DNA of 64,000 nucleotides from JAGQPD01 sp020426865 (GTDB taxonomy: Bacteria > Planctomycetota > Planctomycetia > Pirellulales > Pirellulaceae). Both the position numbers and the translations under genes were made by a program. Below are positions 49,101 through 61,100 of the stretch, in pieces (the stretch's first letter is position 1; the number at the start of each line of letters is the position of its first letter). Below the pieces are notes generated by a model that saw only the letters and a list, made by a program, of their open reading frames with translations, did not search any database and had not been told where the DNA came from. The stretch covers positions 682,001 to 746,000 of the forward strand of contig JAWKTN010000001.1 of NCBI GenBank assembly GCA_041399065.1, in the 5' to 3' direction.

Positions 49101-52100
49101 ATAGTCAATTGCGGCCGTTTGTCGAGATCCGAGACGCCAATGATCAAGTCGTTTCCATCGCGACCAATCCGTCTGACGCCGTGGCTCGGGCGGATGTATC
49201 AACCACGGGCACGTACTACGCGGTGATGCTGGCCGGTAGCGGCCACGGCCCGTTTGGACAATATCTTCTGGACATCGCAATTCAGCCGACCAGTGAGCTC
49301 GACTTCGCAGACTTGGCGGTGACAGATGCAAGTGTCCCGGCCGAGGTGCAAAGTGGTGAGACGATTAACCTGAGCTGGACGGTGGGCAACTTTGGTGCGG
49401 TACCAACATCGGTCAACACCTGGTCAGACCGTGTGGTGCTGTCGGTCAATGATCGGTATGGCGACGCCGACGACATCCAATTGGCAACACGCGTTCATAC
49501 CGGCGCGATCGGCGTAAATGAGACGTATACTGTCAATACAACGGCCGCGTTGCCGCTGGGATTGTTTGGAACGTTTTTCGTTCTCATTCAAACGGATGCG
49601 TCGTTGTCCGTACCGGAATTCATTTTCGAGTCGAACAACGTCTTCGAGCTCGCCACCCCGATCACGATTACGCCGATACCAACGGCCGATCTACGCGTTT
49701 CGGACGTCCAGGCCCCCACCGAGACCCCGATCGCACAACCGATCACTGTGACGTGGAAAGTGGACAACCTTGGCACAGGCACGACAAACAATGGCCGCCC
49801 CGACGGACCGGTCAGCTCTTGGATCGATCGCATCTACTTCTCTCGAAATGCCCTCCTGGGCGACCAGGACGACGTGCTGGTCGCGAGCGAAGTACACGAC
49901 GGTCCGCTCGCTCCCAACGAAGGCTATACCGGCACGTGGACAGGAACCTTGCCGGCACAACTGGAGGGCGCCTACCACGTTTTCGTGCAAACTGACGCGA
50001 CTGAGGCAATCGTGCAAATCGATAATGCCGCGGCCGACGTTGCCGAGGCGTCCCACACGATACTTGTCTCACAGGTTACTGTAAGCGACTTGCAGGTGAG
50101 TGCCGTTAGCGCGGCACCGACAGCGTCACCAGGAGCAACTCTCTTGGTCGAGTGGACCGTCACCAACACGCCCAACGCATCGGGCCCCACGCCTGTCAGC
50201 ACGTGGTCAGACCGTATCGTCCTGAGTTCCGATAACGTGTTGGGCAACCCTGACGATCGCATCTTGGGAACGTTTACGCATTCGGGGGCACTCGCCGTCG
50301 AAGCCAGCTACCAAGGGTCAGCAAACGTCACCGTCCCTGCCAATATCTCCGGCACGTATAACCTGTACGTCATCACCGACACCAATAATCAGGTCAATGA
50401 ACTCATCTACGAGGACAACAATGTCAGCGCAGCCACGCCCATTGAAATTGTCTTGGCCGACCTTACCGTCACGTCCGTATCCGTAGACCCGCAGAGCGCC
50501 ACGTTCGGCCAAGTTATCAGTATTACCTACCGTGTTGAAAACCAGGGAACGGGACCGGCCGCAGCGACCTATTCGGATCGCGTATACCTGTCGCGTGACG
50601 GGTCCTTGGGATCGGCCGAGATCCTGGCGACGGTCGTCGCCGACAATTTACCGTTGGAGCCGGGTCAAGGATACGATCGAACGCTGATCATTCCTACGCC
50701 ATTAAAAGCGTCCTTGACCGACGGCGCTTATCAGATTGTCGTACGTACCGATGATGCCAAACAACTTCTCGAGAGCAACGAGACCGACGCGAGCAACGTG
50801 CGCGGGACCACGATTAACCTGATCCAACCGGCGGCCGCCGATCTTGAAGTACGCGACGTGGCCGGGCCTGAGTTACTGCAACCAGGACAATCCGGCACGG
50901 TTACCTGGACCGTAACGAACGTTGGCGAGCGAACTGCCATCAGCGACGACGCATCGTCCAGTTGGACCGATCGCGTCTACCTATCGACGACAGGCTTGTT
51001 GTTTGGCGCGACACTCCTGGGACAACGCACTTACACGGGCACGCTGGCCGCTGGCAATAGTTATCAAGCCTCCCTCGATTTCACGTTGCCCAGCATCGCC
51101 GACGGAAACCAGTTCTTGATTGTCGTCACCGATCACACGGATCACGTCTATGAATTGGGACGCGACGCTAACAACCAGAGTACGAGCGATACGACGGTCG
51201 AGATTCGTCATTCCGATCTCGTACCGACCGTCACCGATAGCCCAACTCAGGTGGCATCCGGTCAGAATGTGGCCATCACGTGGACGACGCGCAACATCGG
51301 CGCCGTGCCGACACTGACGGGATTCACTGAACGCGTATATCTCTCGCAGGATCAGACCATCAGTACCAACGATCGGCTTCTGGCGTCCGCGGAGCACTCG
51401 ACGCTCGACGCGGGCGCCAGTGTCGATACGACTCGTTCCATCGACATTCCCATCGATGTTGCTGGTGATTGGTTCCTGTTGGTGCAGACTGACGCGACCG
51501 ATGCTCTGCAGGAGACCGGTAGCGAAGGTAATAACGTTGCCTCGCGCGCAATCGCAATCACACTTGCACCGTACGCTGACCTGGAGGTATCCAACGTTCA
51601 GGCACCAGAACTGTTGATTGGCGATCCAGCAACAGCCACTTTCACCTGGACTGTCACGAATGTGGGTGTGGGACCCGGACTCACGGACAATTGGGTCGAC
51701 GCGATCATCGCATCGCGCGACGACACGATTGGCAATGGCGACGACCGTGTACTGGCGCGCTTTCCACACGCTGGTGCGTTGGAAGTGGGCCAATCGTACA
51801 CGCGAACCGAGTCGGTGCAGTTGCCCGGTGCGTTGGAAGGAAGATTCAATCTGTACGTGGTGGCGGATCATGACCAGAGCGTATTCGAGAATGACTCCGA
51901 AGCCAACAACCGCGCTAAGGACCCGCAGCTCTTCGATGTGACTCCCATTCCTTACGCGGACTTGGTTGTCGATTCGGTGACTCCAGACTCCGTCGGATTT
52001 AGCGGGCAGGTCTTTACGCTTAGCTGGATCGTCAGTAACCGAGGACTTGACACGACCAACAAGTCGAACTGGAATGACCACGTCTATTTGGCGCAGAACG

Positions 52101-55100
52101 CTGACGGCACAGGTCGAACGCAGTTGACCGACATCACTTCGGGGGCGGCCTTCAGTCACATTGGTTTTCTGCAGCAGGGCAATCGTTACACCCGCACCGG
52201 TCAAGTGCGAATCCCTGACGGCATCAGCGGCACCTATTTCTTTGTCGTACAGACCGGCGGACCGTATGAATTCATCTACACCGACAACAACGAGACCGTG
52301 TCGGGCCCAGTCAACATTGAATTGTCGCCACCACCGGACCTGATTGTCACAGATATCGTCGCCCCCGAGAATGCCTCAGAGGGATCCGCTATCGATATTA
52401 CGTGGACGGTGAAAAACGACGGTGTGGGTACGGCAAGTGGCCCATGGACCGACCAGGTTATTTTGCGGAAGTTCGGCGAAACGAAAGGTACCACGGTCGG
52501 GACCTATACGTATCAGGGTCCGCTCGATGCGGGGTTAAGTTATAGCCGCCGCGAACAAATTCAATTGCCACTGCACATCAACAACGAGTACGAAATCGTC
52601 GTTCTCACCGATAGTAGTGACAACGTCTTTGAACACACGTTCGAAGGGAATAATCAGCGCACCGACGACCGCACGATTCAGGTGAGCGTGCTGCCGAGGC
52701 CAGATTTGCAGATCTCCGAGATCACGGGGCCGTCCGTCGTGGACGCTGGCGGGACCGCCTCGATTGAATTCGTCGTAATCAACCAAGGAACCGTCGCCAC
52801 CACCGCCCCCAATTGGACCGACAGCGTCTATCTCTCATTGGACGATAAGGTTAGTGTCGATGATACACTAGTGAGCTCACTGCAAAACGGTGCGGCACTC
52901 GAACCACAAGAAAGCTATCGTTCGGTTTCCTCCACGTTCCAGATCCCCAAGCGGTATCGCGGTACGGTCTACGTGATTGTCGTCGCCGATGCCGGACAAT
53001 CGCTCGATGAGTTCCCCAATGAACGCAACAACGAAGTGTTGCACGAGTTATTCGTCAATCCCTGGCCGTTCGCGGATTTGGTGGTGAGCGATGTCCAGGC
53101 ACCTTCCTTTGCCGTCGAAGGTGCCACATTCAACGTCGGATATACTGTTACCAACCTGGGTTCCGGTCCAACCGATCGCGGCGATTGGACGGAACAGATC
53201 TGGCTCACCAAAGACCGGAATCGTCCCCACCCCGGCCAAGGCGATGTACTGCTTACAACGTTGCAGTATGCCAACGGCGAACTCGTACGGGATGCGGGCT
53301 ACGATCGCGAGGGGCTCTCGGTCACGCTACCTTCCTCGCTGACGTCAGGCACCTATTACATTACTCCCTGGGTCGACCCCTACGCACAGGTTGAGGAAGA
53401 CACGCTGGCGATCAATGTGAATCCGGACGATCCCAACGAGTTCGACAACAACAATTACAAAGCGCGGCCCATCGATATTCTGGGCACCCCCCCTCCCCCG
53501 GCCGATATCGCGGTTACCGCCGTGTCTCCAGATGCCGCAGGATTGGCGGGCACCGTTTTCGAGGTCTCATGGGAAGTAGAAAACGTTGGCGTTGGCCAAA
53601 CGCGGGCTGGCTGGGAAGATCGCGTTTACCTGTCACGTACGCCCAACTTGAATGACGTCGGATCGCAGTCGATCCTGCTAGGGACATTCGAAAATGTGAA
53701 AGCGCTTCAGCCCGGCGAAGCATACAACAATACTCACGTCTTCCAACTGAATCCCGCCAACTTCGGCAGTTACGTCATTGTCCGCTCGTCTCTGAACGAC
53801 GAGGACTTGGACAACAACATCCTAAACGCCGCGACGTCGGTCCTGCGCAATGATCCCGACCTGGTGATCACCGATTTCACCTTGGAGCCATCCGCCATAT
53901 CGGGCGAGACATCGGTCGTTCGGTACACAATCCGCAACGACAGTCCGTACGCAATCTGGGAAGGCACGCAATATTGGACGGATCAATTGTATTTTTCAAA
54001 GGATGCGGCGATTCCCTCCGGCAGTGGTTCGTATGATTTCGCCAATCCAGTAGTGCGCTTTGCCAACGTGGCATCGATCACACAACCAAACGCAATCCCA
54101 CTGGCGCCCGGTGAATCGATAACTCGCGAGGTCCCGATCTCTTTACCCAAAGGTATTGAAGGCTCGTATTACGTACATCTAACTATCAACGACCGGCTTT
54201 CGGCAAGCGAATGGCCCGTGCCCGCCAACGCGGCGGGTTTTGATCGACGTGCGTATGAGGACTCTACCAGTAACCGCGTCAGCGGTGTTCTGCCTGTCAT
54301 CTATCAAGAGCCCGATTTGGTCGTCAGCAACGTCGTTGTTCCTGACAATCTCACCGCAGGTCAGACGTTCGAGGTCGAGTACACCGTAACGAACAACGGC
54401 AGCCGTGACACGCGCGAAGAATTGTGGTTCGACCGGTTCTTCCTTTCGATCGACCCCACACTGGATAGTCAAGATTACCGCCTCGATTACCTCAATGACA
54501 GCAATCGGTACGTTGCTTCGGAGGTGAAGCATGAGGGCATTCTTCGGGAAGGAGATTCGTACACAGGCACGGTCACGATCACGTTGCCGTTTGAGATCCA
54601 GGGCGATTTCCATCTTATCGCCTATGTCGACGCTGGTACCGGACAACAGGGCGTGGATCGTTCATCACGTTTTCCCAGCAATATCGCGTCGGGGCTGCCG
54701 GGAATTGCCGGCAACGGAATTGGTCATGTCGCGGAATTCCTCGACGAAGGAAACAACGAGACTGCCACGCCGATCACGATCGCGCCATTAGTCCCGCCCG
54801 ATTTGCAGGTTACCGAAATCGTCGTTCCCGTCGAAGCGACCCGAGGCCAATTCCTGGATCTCAGCTTCACGGTGACGAACTTCGGCGGCGATACCCTACC
54901 GCTACAAACTGCCTGGGACGACCTCGTCTACCTATCGCGCGACCAATTTCTCGACACCCGAGCTGACCGTTTTCTTGGTACGGTCCGTCACGACGGCACG
55001 ATTCTCAGCGGCGGATCGTACACTGCAAACCAATCGTTCCGCGTTCCCACTGATTTACCAACGGATCCCGCAAACCCACTCCAGCAAGTTGAGTACTATG

Positions 55101-58100
55101 TCTTCGTAGTTACCGATCCGGCACGAACCAATGCCACGGGAAGCGTCTTTGAAGGAGGCAACGAACGCAACAACGATCGGGTTTCGGATCTCGTGCGGAT
55201 CGTCTTTCCGCCACCGAGCGACCTGGTCGTCACCAGCATTGCCAGTCCCGCAACGGCAAGGTCCGGCGAACCGGTAGAGATTTCGTGGACTGTGACGAAC
55301 CAGAGCACGGAAGCCGTCAGCGGCACCTGGTCCGACGCCGTCTATCTTTCGCTCGACGCGACTTGGGATATCGACGATCGTCCGATGGGCCGGTTCGCGC
55401 ACTCGGATACGATTCTTCCTGGAGAATCGTACACGCAGACAATCACCGTCGCTCTTCCGACGGCAACACCGGGCGAGTACCGGGTGATTGTACGTACGGA
55501 CATTTTCAACCAGGTGTTTGAACTGGAAAAGGACCTGAACAACACCACCGCGTCACCGAATGCCACATCCGTGCGGGTCGACGAATTGTTCGTGGCTATC
55601 CCGGAGACACTCGCAGTGAAACCGGGCGATGAAAAGCTGTACCAGATCACCGTCCCGAACAACCAAACGTTACGCATCCGCATTGCTGCTGACGACAAAC
55701 AATCCACCAATGAAGTCTTCGTCCGCTATGACCAGGCACCTTCTTCGGCAGCTTTCGACGCTACCTACGACGGATTCCTGTCGTCTGATCCCACGGTTAT
55801 CGTACCGTCGACAAGACCAGGCGTCTATTACGTTCTGGTTCGCGGCTTCAGCGGCCCGGCATCGGGCGCGAATATCCGGATCATTGCCGACCTCTTGCCC
55901 TTGGTCATTACCGACGTGCGGACCGATACGGGAGGCGACGCCAAGTACGTCACCACCACGATCGAAGGAGCACAATTTCGCGATGGCGCAATCGTCAAGC
56001 TGGTGCGACCGGGAATCGCCGAATACGAACCCGTGCTGTGGGACGTGATCGACTCCTCCAAGATCATCGCCAAATTCGACTTCACGGACGCGCCACACGG
56101 ATTGTACGACCTGAAAGTGATCAATCCAGACGGAAGCGAAGCGATCATTCCCTATCGCTTCATGATCGAGCGGGCGATTGAGCCCGATGTTACGATTGGC
56201 ATCGGTGGCCCGCGCGTCATCTTGGCCGGCGACCAGGCAACCTATTCGATTGCTTTTCAAAACATCTCGAATGTAGACGCTCCTTACACCTACTTCCAAT
56301 ATGGTGCACCCGAGCTACTATTGAACGAGTACGTCTACGGCCTGCCGTATCTCAACTACTTCACGAATCTACGAGGTACGCCCGAAGGAGCCGCGGGCAG
56401 CGAGAACGAGTCGGTTCCGTGGGCGAGGCTCGATTCGATCACCAATACCGACGGCCAGTTTTCGACGTCTGGATTTCTCTATGATCAGGCGGCGGATGGG
56501 TTTGCCGGTTTGTCATTCAATATCGTGACGTATCCGGGTCTTCGTGAACTTTCGGATCGCGCTTTTGATGACTTCCGGTCTCAAATGTCCGGCCGCTTCC
56601 CGGAACTCGACAGCATCCTCGAAGAGGGGGGCGAGAGCGCCATTGGCGATTGGTGGGACGCGGTCAAGGACAAGGCGGACCAAGCGGCACCGGGGATTGG
56701 GCAAGTATTGGACCAACTGGACTTCCAGGGGCTCTATGAATCGAATGTGGCGGTTCCCGGAAAGTGCGAGGTCGTCTTTATCCCCTACCGTCTGCATGCA
56801 TTCGCGGCTGCCACGAGCATGACGCGAGAAGAATACGTCGCCTTCCAAAGCCAGCAGGCACGAGATATGCGTCAAGCGATTCTCGACAGCGACGATGCGC
56901 CGGGCGCCCTGTTGGCCTTGGCCGGCGATGAACAAGCCTGGGTGGCTTTGTACCTGGCCGCATTGGAAGATGCCGGATTGCTGACATCCGACGGCGAAAT
57001 CCCCCCGATTCGCGAGCAACAGTATATTGCCAGTTTGATGTCGACCATCGCCTCCGGCATCCTCTTCGGCCCGGCGGGGACCAATGTTCGCAGTGACGCG
57101 GATCTCCTCGGATTCTTTGATCAGATTCGTACGCTTTACGGCCATACCGACGGCACGCTTGCCCCTCACGAACTGGAGGAAAGACAATGCGAGGACGGTG
57201 TGGTTGGCGATGTGAAACACTCGATCCCGCCGGACTTCGAGGACTACGATCTGGGACTGAGCAATGCCACGCACTTCGAGGCATTCCGCATCTATGTGCC
57301 GTGGATCGGCTTCGACGAACGCGCGGCGGGTTTGCCGGTCGATTTCCAGATCAACGGACCAGAACCGGTTGATGGAACGGGATTCGAATCGCTTGACTTT
57401 ACCGATCTGTTAAGCGGCAGCGGTACCGTCCAAAGCCTCGCATCCATCACCGGACCTCAAACATTCGATACGCAAGGATGGATACCCGATCGCGCCGACC
57501 TTCCCTTTACCATCCAATTCGAAAACGATTCGGCGTCGGGGCGTTTCGTCAACGAGGTCCGCGTTGTTTCTTCCATCGACGAAGGACTGGATGGATTCAG
57601 CTTCGAACTGGGGGATATCCAAATTGGTAGCATCAAGGTCGACATCCCTGCCGGCAAGTCCCTCTACCAAGGTGAATTCGATTTCACTGAATCCAATGGA
57701 TTCATCCTGCGCGTTACCGCGGGTATCGACCTCTATCAAGAGGATCTTCCGGTTGCCACCTGGACCTTGCAGGCCATCGACCCGCTGACGGGCGAACTGC
57801 TGCAAAGTTCCACACGTGGTCTTTTGCGTCCAAACAATGCACTCGGCGAAGGGGCTGGGTTCGTCTCGTATTCGATCAAACCTGATGTGCGTGTTTCGAC
57901 CGGCGACACAATCTCGGCGTCCGCGCGCGTGCTCTTCGATACGGCGGCGCCCGAAGATACGCAAACCATCACCTATATGCTCGATCCAGTAGCACCAACA
58001 AGCCACATATCTGTCTCTCGTATCGCCGCCGACGTCAACACTTTTGACGTAGAGTGGTCGGCAGAAGACGATTTGGCCGGCAGTGGTTTCAAGCACGTTA

Positions 58101-61100
58101 CGCTTTACGTGGCAGAAGATGGTGGCGATTTCAAGATCTGGCAGCGTAAACTCAGCAATGCTAACGGCATGCTTGTCTACGAGGGCCAGCCAGGACACAC
58201 CTACGAATTCCTCGCACTCGCCACCGACATCGCCGGTAATCGCGAGGAACCAGCCTTCGGCGTGAACGCCGTCGATGACGGGTCGGCGGTCAGCTTCGGC
58301 GGGCTTCCCTCGGTTGGTCCCACGACTCCCCCCAATTTCGGGCAAGCGCCCGAGCCCACGCCTGTTCCGTCAACAAATCCCCTCTTCGCCGAAGCGGAAA
58401 ACCAAATCCCCAATATTCCTCCGTCGACACGACCAAGCGAATTCTCGTCCGTGATTGCCCCGCTCGTGGGACAGGCATTTGCCACAGGGATTCCGGGCAG
58501 CCATGCCGATATCGGCCCGATGGCCATCGTCGAAGTTCCGGCCGACGGCGCCCTGGGAGAACAATTTTCACAGCTGGGGATTGCTGGCACGTTTATCGTC
58601 TCCGGCGGCGCGAACCGTGGTCAGCTCTTCCGCTTCGACATCAATGGCGGAGAGGCCGAAACGCCTTTCGCGGAACTGGATGATCCGATCTTCAATCTCG
58701 CATTCGACAACCAAGGACGCCTCTGGGCCACTACCGGCGGTGGTCCCCTGTTGCAGCTCGATCCTGCCACGGGCGAAGTCCTAGACCGTTTCGGCGACGG
58801 CCTTACGATCGCCCTCGCTCCCGATCCAATCACCGGTCAGATCTATGTTTCGAGCAACAACGGCATCGAAATCTTCGATCCGGAAACAGGTGACTTCAGT
58901 CACTATAGTCGCGATGTGAATCTGCGAGTTGGCAGCCTGGCATTCGACCGCTTCGGCACGCTGTGGGCCACAACCTGGCCCGATCGTTCTCAAGTAGTAC
59001 GTTTTAACGAGCGTGGTCGCGCCGAGTTGATGCTCAACTTTACCGCCCCGATCGATTCGCTGGCGTTTGGCCAAGCAGCTACCGATCTGGAGGACCTCTT
59101 GTTCATCACGGCAAATGCCGGAGAGGTCGCCGATACCGGACTCGCCGCCAACGGCAGTTCCTTGACCATGGTGGACACCGCCTCACTTCGTCGCGTCGTG
59201 ATCGCGACCGGCGGCACTCGTGGTGATTCGATCATCACCACGAGCGATGGTCGGATACTGCTAAGTCAGTCGCATCAGGTTGATATTATCAGCCCGGCCG
59301 TCGCTCCGATTGTTGTCGCCACGAATCCACCACGTGAAGCCGCCGTCGCACTTCCCCTGCCATTTGTTTCCGTGACCTTTGATCAAGATATGCTTGTCGG
59401 CAACGCCGACGATCCGGGCAGCGTGATCAATCCGGACAACTATGCACTTGTCGGTGAGAACACCGGCACCCACGCAATCCGTAGCGTTCAATACGATGCA
59501 AGGACACGGACCGTACTCCTGCAATTCGACGGAATGTTGGCCGATCAATATGCACTTACGGTACGCGATGTTCGCAGCGTATTCGGACTGAGCCTCACAG
59601 CGGACTACACAACTTCGTTTCTGGGAATCTCCGATTTGTCAGCGCTGGTGGACGTTTCGTTTGGTTTGGCACGTTCCGACCGACGTGACAGCACTATCAG
59701 CTACGAGGTGACGATTCGCAACACGAGCGATCTGCCGGTTGTTCTGCCGGTCTTGCTCACGCTCGACCCCGCGGCCGGATACACCGGTCTTCCCACCAGC
59801 AACGCAGGTCGAACCGACGACGGGAAATGGCTCGTAGACCTATCGGCGTCTTTACCTCCCAACGGCCGATTGGAACCCAACTCCTCCACAACTGGCCACA
59901 CGATTTCCATCGTCACTCCGGAACATCGCAGGATTCAATTCGCCGCGGGGCTCATCGGACAGACGACACCAAATAGCGCGCCGTCGTTCGATTCGAATCC
60001 TACGCTCGTTGCCTCGGTAGGTCTTGAGTACCGCTACGATGCCATCGCCACGGATCCCGATGGCCAATCGGTTGTCTACTATCTTCTATCGGGACCGGAT
60101 GGCATGACGATTGACGAAACCACCGGGCGCGTCCGCTGGTTGCCCAATCCCTTGGCTGCAGAAGTCGAACCGGTTACGTTGCTGGCCTTCGACACTCGCG
60201 GTGCAGCGGCACTACAGCGATTTACCATTCGTCTGGCGGGCGGAAACCAGGATCCCGAAATCGTCGGCCTCCCCGAAGAGTTGCAAGTGCAAGAGGGAAA
60301 ATCGATTCAGTTCCGCCTACAGGCCGTCGATGCCGACGAGGATCCGTTAACTGTGTGGGCCGACAACCTGCCGCCGGGTGCGAGTTTCGACACACCGACA
60401 CGGACCTTTACGTGGAGTCCCGATTACGAGAGCGCCGGGACCTACGAATTCAATTTCTACGTAAACGACCGAGTGGTCACGACATCGAAAACCATGCGGA
60501 TCGTGGTGCTCCCCGGTTTGGCACCGCTTGAACTCTTGCGGCCGGCCGACCGCACACTCCGCGAAGGCGAACGGATTCGCTTCAATCTACGTGCGTCTGG
60601 CGGCAGCGGCGATTACAGCTTTGCCTCACCTAACCTTCCGAGCGGCGCGATTCTCTTTCCCGAGACCGGACTTGTCGAATGGACACCCGGCTACATCCAA
60701 AACGGTGTGTATGACGTTCAGTTCGTAGTCTCCGACGGAATTCAAACGGCGCTCGTGACGACAACGCTGACCGTCTTGAATGTCAACGGTGATCCTGTGT
60801 GGGATCCACAGGCAAATTGGCGTACCTACGAAGGGCAAATCATTCAATTCACGGCCTACGCTTTCGATCCCGATAATCCATGGTACGAACCTGCGTTCCG
60901 CGGCGACGATGGCAACGTCATCGACGTTTCGCTGAGCGCCAAATCCGTCGTTGTGGAAGCCATTTCGCTCCCTCCCGGCGCAACGTTTGATACGGACACA
61001 TGGTTGTTCCAATGGACACCGGACTACCTGCAGGCCGGCACGTATGAAGCCCGCTTCCGCGCCACCGATGATGGAAACGGTACCGGCACGCCGTCGACCA

